Shown piece by piece: positions 50,268-59,822 of a stretch of 64,000 nucleotides of DNA. This DNA comes from Pseudomonas arcuscaelestis (GTDB taxonomy: Bacteria; Pseudomonadota; Gammaproteobacteria; Pseudomonadales; Pseudomonadaceae). The number at the start of each line of letters is the position of its first letter. Within the stretch, counting starts at the first letter, position 1. The notes under the pieces were generated by a model. That model had not been told where the DNA came from, made no database searches, and worked only from the letters and a program-made list of their open reading frames with translations. The stretch is from contig NZ_JACOPV010000009.1 in assembly GCF_016881005.1 (NCBI RefSeq), positions 186,001 to 250,000 of the forward strand, in the 5' to 3' direction. The position numbers and the translations under genes were made by a program.

Positions 50268-50864
50268 TCAGGGAAAATCAGGTCCCGGTACCTTGGCCCG
50301 GGAACAAGGTCGCCGCATTGCTAACTTGATGAGCCTATGCGCGAGCATTGCCCACTTCAGATAGGCATCAAGTTTTACTGCATATTTTGTCCCTGGTTTC
50401 CGTTTGCAACCGCCAGCGTTGTGTAGCTGCAGCTGAGCGTCGCTCAAGGAAATCCTGAGTTCCAGGTTTGCGCGGATCCGTTTGATTCGGTCGTGTGCTT
50501 CGCGTGGGTTCAGGTCGGCAAGCCCGAAGAGCGGCAGATCGAAGTACTGCATGCTCTTTAGATTAACCCCATTCCACATAAGGGAGGCTGTCCAGGGGTT
50601 GCGTGTTGGCGCGCCACTGATTTTCGAGCAGCAACTACATCGAACCTGCCACCGTGTCTTTGATCTCCCAGCCTGGCTTTGATCAAGAACTCCTTCGCCC
50701 GAACAGGAATCGCATTGTGACAGCTCAACCTCAAGGGGGTCGTGGGTGCCGTATGCAAGCGTTGGCGTTTCGTTGTAGTGCTGGTCCGACCAGAGATGCG
50801 AACGCAGTTTCTCAATCTGTCCTGTGAGCTCCAGCTGGTGCTGATCAAGGGACATTCCATTCAT
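50268..50864 (-). CDS. hypothetical protein with CxxC metal-binding motifs
   Basis: The 198-residue protein has CDSCSGEG (about 51-58) and CSCCSK (about 76-81), a zinc-ribbon pattern, in its N-terminal half. The rest is basic and helical (HDRIKRIRANLELRIS, HRLIKLAMRRPCSRAK). AAGGAAAGC precedes the ATG. DNA or RNA binding is possible; function unknown. Confidence 0.55.
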   Translation of the reverse strand: MNGMSLDQHQLELTGQIEKLRSHLWSDQHYNETPTLAYGTHDPLEVELSQCDSCSGEGVLDQSQAGRSKTRWQVRCSCCSKISGAPTRNPWTASLMWNGVNLKSMQYFDLPLFGLADLNPREAHDRIKRIRANLELRISLSDAQLQLHNAGGCKRKPGTKYAVKLDAYLKWAMLAHRLIKLAMRRPCSRAKVPGPDFP

Positions 50865-50900
50865 AAAAGCTTTCCTTGCTACCGGCTCCCGCCGGTTCTG

Positions 50901-51710
50901 CTACAGCTCCTCGCAGAGCAACGGGTGGGTAGAAAATCGCTTCCAGACACTGTCGTAGCCGTCGTTGTGTGTAGCATCGACCGATACAATCTCAAGGCAT
51001 TGCCCTTCTAGCTGGGCGCTGTATGCCTGCGCGACGGACGCAGGGACAACGCGGTCTCGCATGCCGACAATGTGGCGCTGGGGAATGGTTCGCAGCCGAT
51101 CCTTGTACAGAAGCGGTGTGATAGGGGTTTTGAGCGGGGTCAGATTGTGCAGCTTGGTCCAGAATATCGGGTCGACATTCCCGGCAATCGTTTGCACTAG
51201 GTCAACATCCTCACGCATGCCGGCTAAGACAAGTGCGACCTCTCCCCCTCCTGAGTGGCCTATTAACTCGAACGATTGGACACCGAACCGGCTCTTCAGG
51301 GCGGTCAGCGCTGAACTCATCGAGTCAATCTCGGCCTTGCCGAATCGGGAGTGTGTCCAGACGTCGGTATTACACGCGTTGGACTGAACAAACTGGCATG
51401 GCCTGGCCAGGTAGGCGGAGGGGTTCACATCATCTGCAGCGAAGCGCAGCATGATGGATGTACGAGGGGTAGGATCGGTACTGGGTTGAGAGGAGGTCGC
51501 CCAGGCGTAGCCGTCACTTTCGATGTACACACGCATGTGCTTGTAGCTGCCCGCTGCTGGGACCATGCCCTGAATCAGGAAGCCATCCGTCGTAAGTACA
51601 GCTGCTTGTAGCTTGCTGCTGGAGTAGCTTGCAAGGTCGACCCGCGATGCGCACCCGGACAGGACCGAGAGTCCTGCTGCTAACCCAGCTGCGATCAATG
51701 ATTTGAACAT
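50901..51710 (-). CDS. alpha/beta-hydrolase lipoprotein
   Basis: ATG 51710 follows AAAGGATATC. The 269-residue protein has a lipobox (VLSGC, C20), then an alpha/beta-hydrolase core with the nucleophile elbow GHSGGG, a candidate Asp in GMRDRVVP and His in DATHNDG. The substrate is unknown; an esterase or lipase is likely by fold. The autotransporter gene lies just upstream on the same strand behind a terminator. Confidence 0.8.
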   Translation of the reverse strand: MFKSLIAAGLAAGLSVLSGCASRVDLASYSSSKLQAAVLTTDGFLIQGMVPAAGSYKHMRVYIESDGYAWATSSQPSTDPTPRTSIMLRFAADDVNPSAYLARPCQFVQSNACNTDVWTHSRFGKAEIDSMSSALTALKSRFGVQSFELIGHSGGGEVALVLAGMREDVDLVQTIAGNVDPIFWTKLHNLTPLKTPITPLLYKDRLRTIPQRHIVGMRDRVVPASVAQAYSAQLEGQCLEIVSVDATHNDGYDSVWKRFSTHPLLCEEL

Positions 51711-51780
51711 TCGATATCCTTTGCATATGCAGCTCTCGATAGCCACCACAGGGTAGCTATCGGCAATTGCATCCTTGAAA

Positions 51781-51810
51781 GAAAGACGGCCAGCAATGCT
51801 GGCCGCTTTC
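51781..51810 (-). terminator. terminator of the autotransporter gene
   Basis: GAAAG-A-CGGCCAGC-AAT-GCTGGCCG-CTTTC forms a long stem 19 bases downstream of the autotransporter stop. On the minus strand it runs into a T-rich TCTTTCTTTC, consistent with intrinsic termination. Confidence 0.75.
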
Positions 51811-51828
51811 CTAACCTGCTGCTACGAC

Positions 51829-54429
51829 TCAGAAGTCCCAGCGGCCCGACACAGTGAAGGTATCGGCATTGAAGTCGGTTTTCTTGAGGTAGCTGTAGGA
51901 CGCGCCCACGGTTACCGCACCGATCGAGTATTCAGCACCCAGGCCAAGCTCGAAGCTGTCGCGGGCGGAGGATGCGCCCGAGCTTACGAACGGAGTGCCA
52001 CCCAGGGTGTAGGTGCTGGTGGTGTTCGACTTGTCGCCGATGAAGTCGTGGTAAACCATTGCAGTAGCGGTTGGTTTCAGGGTGCCGTTCATGAAGTTGA
52101 AGTCTTTCTCAACACGGACACCGCCACCGATCTCACCAACCTCAACGCGCTGGCCACCGACGCTCAAAGCTGCACTGGAACCTTTCTCGGTGTAGCCATC
52201 GATCTTCAGGTTGCTGTAGCGCAGCGCGGCGCGAGGCTCAACCAGGAAGCCGTTGTCGAAGTTAAAGCCATAGCCACCCAGAACGTTCACGCCGAATAGG
52301 TCCGAGTCATAGTCGCCTTTGGCAACGGTGGTCGCGATGTCGCGCTTACTGGAGTTTTCGTTCTTGCCGACGGTGACGCTGGCGTCTACGAAAGCTGGGC
52401 CTTGAGTCCAGCTGCCGTATGCGGTCAGAGCGTGTGCATCGACGTCGGTTTCGTTCGACTGGCCGTTCACTTTCGAGTTGATGTAGCTGTAAGCAACACC
52501 CAGAGTCAGGTCAGGGTTCACCTTGCCGTCAGCACCAACCACGATACCGCTGCTGTAGGCGTTGAAGCCGGACACGCCGTCGCGAGTACCTTGGTCAGCG
52601 TTCGAGTACAGGGTTTTGACCCAGACACCGGTTTCTTGCAGGACGTCACCCGAGGACAGGCCGCGTACTTCAGCGTTACGGCCGTTCAAGGCGCTGGACA
52701 CGAGGGTTTGACCACCCAGGGCTGCCTGAGTAGAACCGCCGTTTACGTTCGGCGAAAGTTGTTCGGCCAGGCGGGCCAGTTCAGCATCGTCGGCGTTGGC
52801 AAAGGCTTTGAACACAGCGTCATTTGCATCAAGCTGGCCCAGTACGCTGTCGGCAAACGGTCGGATGGCGTTCGAGGCGTTGCGAGAAGCGCCCATTTTG
52901 GCGAGATCATCAGCTACCGAGGAACCAGACTTACCAGCCACGATGGCGGTTACAGAGTCGCCGTTTACTTTGAAGTCGATGATGTTCAGCAGTGCGGAGT
53001 TGCTTACGACAGTAAGACCATCGTCAGTCAGGGTGCCCGCTTTCACCAGCGTGTAGGTGGTGCCTGCGCGGTTGCCAGTGAAGTCACCAGGATTAGCAGT
53101 AACGCCGATCTTGCTGCCGCTTGCGAAGGAGGCATCACCAGCAACGTTCAGGATTGGATTGGTTGGATTGGTCTGATCGCTCACGAGCAGCTGCAGAGTG
53201 CTGCCAGAAGCAACGTTCAGATCACCGGTGAAGCTGGTGTCGGTCGAGGCCAGGTAAAGAGTGCCCGATTTAACATCTACCAGGAACGCTTCGATTTCTT
53301 TGCCGTTGAAGGTGCCGGAGCCTTCGACCTGTACCAGCTTCATGCCTTCCATGTCGCCGGTGATCGTGCCGCCGGTCCAGTTCAGCTGGGTCTGGAAGTT
53401 ACCGTTGATGGACTTCTCTTTACCCAGGATCAGGCCGTCCTTCTGGTTGATCACGTACAGGTTGTTGGCGTTGTCAGATCCACCTACGCTCGTGTCGTAG
53501 TCAATACTCTCGACGCTGATCGCAGTACCGGTCGACATGATGCTGCCGGTGTTGACGATGCCATTGGTGGCGGTCTTCACTTCCGGGCCCACAGCGTCAA
53601 CAAGGCGGACGCCTACGGCATCGTCGCCCGAGGCTTGAATAGTGCCGGTGTTGACGACCGCGTTGTAGTTCATGTCATTGATTACAACGCCCGAGGTACC
53701 GTTGCCGCTGGCGGCGATAATGCCTTGGTTGACGACGTCGCGGCCGAAGTTGATGTTCTCGAGGTTGACGCCCGAGGAGTCATTACCGGAAACGAAGATT
53801 GCGCCTTTGTTGATGACGTCCTTGCCGATAGTGCCCAGGTCTTGGGTGCCCTTGGAGGTAAAGGCATAAATGCCTTTAGCGCCAGTGCCGTCGACGGACA
53901 AGGTGCCGGCGTTGACCAGGTCGCCGCCCAGCTGAGTATTGCCCAGCTCGATGCCACGCGGGGTGTCGGCGTCGATGTTGTTGGTTTCGCCAACCACAGA
54001 GATATTGCCGTTGTTGGTCAGGTTGCCGCCGATCTTGGCGCCGTCAGTGATGATGCCTACGGGCGCAATGCCGCTGAGCTTCATGTTGCCGTTGTTGGTG
54101 ACGTTGCCGCCTACGGTAGTAGGAGTGTTGTCAGCGTCGTCGGACGAATCCAGATCCAGTCCGTCGATGAATTCGCCTTGACCACTAACGTTTGCGTTGT
54201 TGGTCAGGTCACCGGCGATGTTCACACCTTCAAAGCCAGTGCCGTCCTGACCAGTATCTCGTTCTGCGTTACCCGATAGGGTTACGTTGTTGAAGTCTGC
54301 ACGAGAATAGGCCACTTCAGTGGGGCCGCTCACGTCCTTGTTCAGGTCGCCGGATACTGCGAATGCGCTGGCGGATGCAGCAGTGATGGCTACGGCCAGG
54401 ATGGTCTTGCTCAGGGTGTGTCGGGTCAC
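51829..54429 (-). CDS. autotransporter adhesin-type protein
   Basis: GTG 54429 with AAGGA 8 bases upstream starts a signal peptide (RHTLSKTILAVAITAASASA), giving 866 residues; starts further upstream (TTG 54540, ATG 54528) would bury the signal. The passenger (about 30-560) is built of beta-helix-like repeats (GGDLVNAGTLSVDGTGAKGI, GRDVVNQGIIAASGNGTSGV). A linker helix and a C-terminal autotransporter barrel (about 610-866) ending TFTVSGRWDF follow. It is a type V secreted surface protein. The repeats resemble those of several Pseudomonas autotransporters. Codon bias gives a 625-codon antisense frame that I do not accept. Confidence 0.92.
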   Translation of the reverse strand: MTRHTLSKTILAVAITAASASAFAVSGDLNKDVSGPTEVAYSRADFNNVTLSGNAERDTGQDGTGFEGVNIAGDLTNNANVSGQGEFIDGLDLDSSDDADNTPTTVGGNVTNNGNMKLSGIAPVGIITDGAKIGGNLTNNGNISVVGETNNIDADTPRGIELGNTQLGGDLVNAGTLSVDGTGAKGIYAFTSKGTQDLGTIGKDVINKGAIFVSGNDSSGVNLENINFGRDVVNQGIIAASGNGTSGVVINDMNYNAVVNTGTIQASGDDAVGVRLVDAVGPEVKTATNGIVNTGSIMSTGTAISVESIDYDTSVGGSDNANNLYVINQKDGLILGKEKSINGNFQTQLNWTGGTITGDMEGMKLVQVEGSGTFNGKEIEAFLVDVKSGTLYLASTDTSFTGDLNVASGSTLQLLVSDQTNPTNPILNVAGDASFASGSKIGVTANPGDFTGNRAGTTYTLVKAGTLTDDGLTVVSNSALLNIIDFKVNGDSVTAIVAGKSGSSVADDLAKMGASRNASNAIRPFADSVLGQLDANDAVFKAFANADDAELARLAEQLSPNVNGGSTQAALGGQTLVSSALNGRNAEVRGLSSGDVLQETGVWVKTLYSNADQGTRDGVSGFNAYSSGIVVGADGKVNPDLTLGVAYSYINSKVNGQSNETDVDAHALTAYGSWTQGPAFVDASVTVGKNENSSKRDIATTVAKGDYDSDLFGVNVLGGYGFNFDNGFLVEPRAALRYSNLKIDGYTEKGSSAALSVGGQRVEVGEIGGGVRVEKDFNFMNGTLKPTATAMVYHDFIGDKSNTTSTYTLGGTPFVSSGASSARDSFELGLGAEYSIGAVTVGASYSYLKKTDFNADTFTVSGRWDF

Positions 54430-55031
54430 GTCTCGAATCCTTGCATTAATGGGTTTTCCGGCTTCCGTGGGTTTTCCAAATTGCCCCGGATGTCGGCTGC
54501 GAGAAAGAGCATAACGACCGAAATCCATTCGACCAGTCAAAAGGGAGTCATTAAATGCAAAATCTGCAGAATGGCTTTTGAAGCTCTGTGACCTCTAAAA
54601 GCCGGGTGCTTAGGTAGCACAAATGCCGTTCGTCTGACAAAGGGAACTTTTTCAGAATCGCTCTAGCCCTTGTATTCCCTAGCTTCGGGAATGAATTTTA
54701 TATTTCAAATCCTCAGTCTGGATCCGAAATTTTCTGTGAAGGCTTTCACAGACGAAGGTGGCAATGTACTATCGCACACCGAAGCCAACAAATTGGCTCA
54801 TAAAGTTTGACGTGCTGGGAATTATCCCGCCGCCAGACACACGTGTAGAGGGGGAGACTTGGTCTCTCTGCCTGTAGTTGATGGCACCGAAGGCTGGGAA
54901 TTGCCCCCGCTATTCGCTAGGGAAAGGTCGCACCCGAAATTTGGGTCGGCCCCCATCCCAAGACTTGCCTGCTGCAAGGCCCGAGTCCAGTCACGGACAG
55001 CCCCCTCGCAAACAAACGTAGGGGGTGAGTA
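54430..55031. other. gene-free divergent region
   Basis: About 600 bases upstream of the autotransporter (minus) and the HTH-repeat gene (plus). It includes the autotransporter leader and an AT-rich stretch at 54660-54750. Short frames lack ribosome binding sites. Apart from presumed promoters nothing specific is seen. Confidence 0.45.
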
Positions 55032-55034
55032 GTG

Positions 55035-56105
55035 ATGATGCTGGATCTTGATCCGAAAATAGCTGAGCAAGCGAAGGCGGCGGACAACGCTGCTTTGAGT
55101 GCATTCCACACGAAGGTCATAGAGCTCTCTGATAAGTTCTCTATTAAGGAAGCAGCCCGTCTCCTTCGCGTCAGCACCGGATATCTGAGAACATACTCAG
55201 GTCAGCGCGGCATCACTTACGCTGATCGCGACAACCGCACCCCCGAACAAAAGCGCCAACTCAAAAAGCTCTGGGATCATTACCTGATTCACTACGAGCT
55301 TCGTCAAGTCGAGGCCCCAGCCGCCCCTGTACAACCTGGGGAACTGGAGATCAATCCAGGCCTCGAGCTCAAGAGCCGCCAAGCGTGGGTCAAGGGACAA
55401 AATGGCTTCCTAGCCCGCTGCATCGAGCTCGCTGAGCTTTTCACCGTTGCCGAAGCGGCCGATATTCTTGGCGTCACCCACCGATTCCTCAAAACCTATG
55501 CCTACAACGAACAACTGACCTTCGTTGGTGGCCCTTCCTTGGACGTCCAGAACGAGTTCTACGAGCGAGCTGAACAGCTCGCGGGTGTGAATACCCCTAT
55601 CCAGGAAGCAGCTAAAGAGCTGAATGTTACGACCCGATACCTCACAGGCTACGCGAAGCATTGGAGTCTCTCTTTCGCCTTGACCGAAGTGGCGGCCTCG
55701 CTGGACGAAGAAGACGATGCTGAAGGCGACCACTCTTTCATCGCCGACATGTGCTTCGACGAAGTTATTGAAGATGTGGCAGCTACTGCCACCAGCCCCA
55801 GCCCCAGCACCAGCACCAGCACAGTTGAAGCACCGGCGCCGGCCGCAGTCGCGGCAAATCCTGAACATGTTGAAGACAAGCCTGAGCTCGACCTGCAGTC
55901 CGCGGATCTTCCGGGGGTTCAAGTTCCAACCATTCAATCCCATGTTCCATTTCTGGCTCGTGCTCCAATGCGATCTCGACCACCAGTACGGTCTCGGTCC
56001 CCGGTCACCCTGGTTCGCATCGAGAACAAAAATCAAATGTTCCCGCCGTCCGCGTTTCCGCCCCAAGCGGTACCCCGCTATGGCACTCAGTACGCGCTTT
56101 TCTAA
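55035..56105 (+). CDS. three-unit HTH-repeat protein with long tail
   Basis: ATG 55035 follows AGGGGGTGAG. The 356-residue protein has three HTH-like units: FSIKEAARLLRVSTGYLRTY, FTVAEAADILGVTHRFLKTY and TPIQEAAKELNVTTRYLTGY, separated by charged linkers, in the first 220 residues. The C-terminal part is disordered: Ser/Thr/Pro repeats near 255-265, then Pro/Arg-rich sequence. DNA binding is inferred, with the tail perhaps binding partners. It is the fifth repeated-HTH protein in the window and of a different subfamily. Confidence 0.65.
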   Translation: MMLDLDPKIAEQAKAADNAALSAFHTKVIELSDKFSIKEAARLLRVSTGYLRTYSGQRGITYADRDNRTPEQKRQLKKLWDHYLIHYELRQVEAPAAPVQPGELEINPGLELKSRQAWVKGQNGFLARCIELAELFTVAEAADILGVTHRFLKTYAYNEQLTFVGGPSLDVQNEFYERAEQLAGVNTPIQEAAKELNVTTRYLTGYAKHWSLSFALTEVAASLDEEDDAEGDHSFIADMCFDEVIEDVAATATSPSPSTSTSTVEAPAPAAVAANPEHVEDKPELDLQSADLPGVQVPTIQSHVPFLARAPMRSRPPVRSRSPVTLVRIENKNQMFPPSAFPPQAVPRYGTQYALF

Positions 56106-56178
56106 TGGCCTATAAGCCTTGGAATCTTGGAGCTCGCCGTTAGGTTGAGCTCCTCCCTTCCCTATCTAAGGACCTGTC

Positions 56179-58326
56179 ATGGAAGTAGCGGTAGATACAG
56201 TTGCACAATGCGACTCTGAGGTTTGCGTGGCCGTGCATGATGCCTGGGGCGGCGATGATCGAGATAGCCGCCCTCATGGCGGTGACAGTAGAAGACCTGG
56301 GTTCCAATTCATCGTGCCTGCAGCCTATCGCCAGAGCATGATGAGCCAGGTTGCTTGGACCAGTTGGTATGGCTCCGCGAAGGCAATCAGCGACGTAACA
56401 GAGACCCTTATGCGGCTGCGGAGCCCAAAGCTTCAGCCAGTCAGGGCAATGGCCACGTTGAATGTTCCTAAAGGCAGGAGTGTGCCCTCGAACATCATTT
56501 TGCTGAGTTTCCTCGGTATTGCTGAGCACCGCGCCATTGTTGCTGAGGTGATGGGCGAGGCCTTCGATCGGGTAGATCTGCCATCCAAGCTGGATTTCAA
56601 CCTGGGTCAGATCCTGGGTAATGAATATCGCGACAAACTGCGGAGTCAGGCGCAAACAGCGCCGGCAGTGGAGCTTGTCCAAAGCATACAGAACAGTTTC
56701 CCCATTCTGGGTAGCCTCTTCCAGGCCGGAGCGTTCTTTCGACAGTTCGCGCTGCCGTTACTTTACCTTGGCGCTCTCAGTGAACGGCTGTCTGACGTTT
56801 CGGCAAAGCCCTCGCAGGCTGAGCGGGTTCGGATCGAGATGGCGATTACTGTCTTGTTCATGGATGTCCCGCCTTACATTTCCGGTCTGATCTTCGGTAC
56901 CTGCGAGCACATTCTCAAGCTGTTCCCAGATCACGTGATGAAGGAGGCGGAGATGGTGGCCACCCGTGGCCCTCTCGATCCCTCTATTCCGCTTTCGGCT
57001 CAGATGTCTGAAGACGGCTTTGCCACCATCGTGCAGGCCATCACGGCTTATCACGCAGATCTTCCGCCCCAGGCCAAGCACACGATGCCGCGGCTGCTGG
57101 ACATGGCCGAGGCTAACGCTCTGTCCCTCCGTCCTGGCCCGAATGTGCTCTCAATCGTCTACGACCAGTTCTGTGACGACTATGCAGTGCCATTGTGGAA
57201 GTCGTTGATCGAAACGCTGATCAAGCACGCCGAGTCGATGGAGTTGCCATTCGACCATAAGGCGTTCTCTCGAGATCTAATCGGTCGAAGCATCGAGCAG
57301 CCACGTGGCAATACAAACGAAGCGATCAAACTGCTGCGCGGTTTGATCGCACTGAGCAATGTGCACCTAGACACCGAGGCATTTGTCCAGCGTGCAGACA
57401 AGCAACTGGCCAAAGCCCGCGAGTTGGAGGCCCAAATAACCGGGCTAGGTGCCAATCTCACCGCCAGCGCTATGCAAAAGATCGCTTCTCTTGCACAGGC
57501 CGGCAGCGCCGAGATCATGGCGAACCGCGACTGGTTCAAGACAGAGCTCGACAGTTTCATGCCTCTGATTCGCGGCTGGCAGCGTTTCTATGAAGAATGG
57601 GATCGACTGTTGCGGAAAGGTCCAGCTGGCTCCAATAAACAGCCTGCGGCCCTTTCCGTCGTGGAGAAGCGCCCGGTCGCCGTCGCTGCGGTGGTAGGTC
57701 CGGCAATCGATGAGCTACAGGCTCGGGTTTCGGAACTGCAGGACGCGTTGAAGGTGAAGGATGCAGAGGCCAGCGATATGCGTTCTGAACTGTTCTCGCT
57801 GCGAACCTTCAAGGAAAACCTGGCCTTACCTGTGCACCGTCCAGACCCGCTTGCCGTTAGCTTGGACCTGATGCGTCGCATCGCTGTCCGTGATTCGATC
57901 ACCCCTACTGATGTGTTGTTGTTCATCGAGGTGATTGCAGATGGTCGCGTTGTCGTATTGGACTCGGCGTGGAAGTCGGCGAAGGAGTCGGTGGCGTTTC
58001 AACAGACGGGCCGCATGCTGGATGTCATCAACACGATGGTGTTCCCTTACTACGAATCGTTGATGGCAGGTAACCCAGATGCAACTGCCAAGATGATCTT
58101 GGGGAATGCCTACTCGGCTAACGAGTCTGAGACTGTGAGTTCGCACCGACGGCTGCGCGGGCTTCGGGAGTTCGAATACCAGGGCAAGACCCATTTCTTC
58201 GAGCGTCACCTGAAGGCCGGTAACGGTCACGGCCTGGAAGGTATGCGTATCCACTTCGATATCATCGACACAAAGGTAGTGATCGCTTACGCAGGACCAC
58301 ACCTCGAGTGTTCGACCAGCAACTGA
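56179..58326 (+). CDS. large protein of unknown function
   Basis: The 715-residue protein follows AAGGACC at ATG 56179. The N-terminal half has long hydrophobic and amphipathic helices (LPLLYLGALSERLSDV, EMAITVLFMDVPPYISGLIF). A helical region with coiled-coil potential follows at about 510-545, and the C-terminal third has a compact alpha/beta domain ending VVIAYAGPHLECSTSN. No enzyme motif is seen. It is the largest orphan in the window and lies between an HTH-repeat protein and an Hfq-like gene. Confidence 0.65.
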   Translation: MEVAVDTVAQCDSEVCVAVHDAWGGDDRDSRPHGGDSRRPGFQFIVPAAYRQSMMSQVAWTSWYGSAKAISDVTETLMRLRSPKLQPVRAMATLNVPKGRSVPSNIILLSFLGIAEHRAIVAEVMGEAFDRVDLPSKLDFNLGQILGNEYRDKLRSQAQTAPAVELVQSIQNSFPILGSLFQAGAFFRQFALPLLYLGALSERLSDVSAKPSQAERVRIEMAITVLFMDVPPYISGLIFGTCEHILKLFPDHVMKEAEMVATRGPLDPSIPLSAQMSEDGFATIVQAITAYHADLPPQAKHTMPRLLDMAEANALSLRPGPNVLSIVYDQFCDDYAVPLWKSLIETLIKHAESMELPFDHKAFSRDLIGRSIEQPRGNTNEAIKLLRGLIALSNVHLDTEAFVQRADKQLAKARELEAQITGLGANLTASAMQKIASLAQAGSAEIMANRDWFKTELDSFMPLIRGWQRFYEEWDRLLRKGPAGSNKQPAALSVVEKRPVAVAAVVGPAIDELQARVSELQDALKVKDAEASDMRSELFSLRTFKENLALPVHRPDPLAVSLDLMRRIAVRDSITPTDVLLFIEVIADGRVVVLDSAWKSAKESVAFQQTGRMLDVINTMVFPYYESLMAGNPDATAKMILGNAYSANESETVSSHRRLRGLREFEYQGKTHFFERHLKAGNGHGLEGMRIHFDIIDTKVVIAYAGPHLECSTSN

Positions 58327-58353
58327 CGTATGAAGTGAATGCCTGCCGTCGCC

Positions 58354-58857
58354 TTAAGAATCAGAGGGTGGCGACGGCTTGGTCTTTGGGACAGTGCTTC
58401 GTGATCTAGGGGCCTTCTTCATTACCACTTCAACAGGCGTTTGAGGTTTCCCAGGAGCCTTCGGCGATTTCAAGATCATTGGCTCATTCACCTGCCGCGT
58501 TTTGCGCTCCTTCGGTTGCGTCGCTTTAGCTGCCTTCTGCTTCGCTTTGCGAGCTTTTTTCCGGGTGATGTAATTTCCTCTCCCTTTGTACTCAAGGAAA
58601 AGTGGCAGGATTTCTTCGGCGCGAACGAGAGACACGTATGACTTCGGGATCAATTTCGGAATCTTCTCCTGGCGTGTTGCGCCAAGAAGAATGCATTTCC
58701 GATCGTGGTCCACGATCTTTCCCTGTAGAGCCCTACCCGAATCAAGGTAGACCGTGATTAGGATCTGGTTCCGCTGGCAATGGTCGAGGAAACGGTCCTG
58801 CTCGTTGGTCGAACGGTCATACTGCGGTATGGGCCGGTCAGGTTGTTCATTCGTCAT
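58354..58857 (-). CDS. Hfq-like Sm-fold protein with basic tail
   Basis: ATG 58857 is preferred because AGGACGG precedes it; ATG 58890 is also possible. Counting from 58857 the product has 167 residues. Residues 19-81 fit the Hfq/Sm fold: DRFLDHCQRNQILITVYLDS, ALQGKIVDHDRKCILL and PKSYVSLVRAEE, in the order Sm1 then Sm2. The usual YKHA of Sm2 is replaced by PKSY. The C-terminus (about 92-167) is rich in Lys, Arg and Pro and likely RNA-binding. A plasmid-borne Hfq relative could rewire small-RNA control of host or plasmid genes. Confidence 0.75.
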   Translation of the reverse strand: MTNEQPDRPIPQYDRSTNEQDRFLDHCQRNQILITVYLDSGRALQGKIVDHDRKCILLGATRQEKIPKLIPKSYVSLVRAEEILPLFLEYKGRGNYITRKKARKAKQKAAKATQPKERKTRQVNEPMILKSPKAPGKPQTPVEVVMKKAPRSRSTVPKTKPSPPSDS

Positions 58858-59180
58858 GCGGCCGTCCTGGTCGCTGTGTTCGTGGGACATGGCTCAAGTA
58901 CATGTTGTTGAACGCTAATGCACACATTCTACGGGCGAAAGTGATGGCATAACAGTGCGCATCCAGCTTTTGACGCGGCTATCTGTCTGAAATTCCAACA
59001 ATTATGGAAAAAATTTCACCGGTTAGTACAAGCTCAGAGTGGCCGCGAGGACCCTTGGAAAAAGGTGGGGGTGTTTCGGACTGGCATAGCGTTGTCCCTT
59101 TGGGCTGTTATTTGTCGGTCAATATACCCATATCGTGTAGGAAATTCCGTACAAAAGTGCGCCATACAGGAAACGACAGT

Positions 59181-59594
59181 TCAGGGATCACGATTTTCTT
59201 GTTCAGCTTTCACCTGCTCAATGGGTTTGAGTTTGGCAGCCGCGGCCGTTCTGTCAATTAACGGCAAAAGTTCTCTCAGAACCCTTTCTTCCAGGCACCC
59301 TTCCCCGCATTTTCGCCAAAGGAATGACGTGAGCTTTTCTGGCCATCCTTCGACAAGGTACAGGGCCAGGTTCGAGATCACACCAAGCCGGCGCTCGGTA
59401 ACGGTAGGCGACAAGTCACGCTTGCTTATTGCAGCATGCACCAATGGCCACAAGTGTTTGAATGATGCCCGGTAGGCCTCCGGCGCATCATCAAAGGGTG
59501 TGGCGAATGGGTTCTTGATGGCTGAGGGAGCAACATCTGCAGATGAAGCGAGCGCTCGACGGCGGTCAAGGTATGGCTGAAATTCAATGATCAT
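59181..59594 (-). CDS. hypothetical 137-residue protein
   Basis: The product is helical with a middle block RRLGVISNLALYLVEGWPEK and a charged C-terminus (LKPIEQVKAEQENRDP). The ribosome binding site is weak (GAGAA). The protein has no family I know. The region between it and the Hfq-like gene (58891-59180) has no evident gene. Confidence 0.5.
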   Translation of the reverse strand: MIIEFQPYLDRRRALASSADVAPSAIKNPFATPFDDAPEAYRASFKHLWPLVHAAISKRDLSPTVTERRLGVISNLALYLVEGWPEKLTSFLWRKCGEGCLEERVLRELLPLIDRTAAAAKLKPIEQVKAEQENRDP

Positions 59595-59822
59595 TGTCGT
59601 CTTATTCTCACAAGGAGTGGCCTAGGACAGCGCGCCGGTCTGGGATGATTCTCCACCTGGATCAGTTTGCTGCAAGCCAAACCCTAGAGTCGATTTTCAA
59701 CTAAGGGTTTTGGCTTGCTGTCAAATGCAGCCAAGTTATCCTCAACGGGCTCATCAAACCAGCTGTGGCAGAGCTACGGCTTATACGATTCGGGGCTTTC
59801 AGCCCGGCTTAAAGGAATGCCA

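Noticed and set aside
52402..54279. 625-codon open frame on the plus strand antisense to the autotransporter
   Set aside because: It mirrors a strongly biased coding frame, has no ribosome binding site or recognisable domain, and the minus-strand frame has a signal peptide, repeats and barrel.
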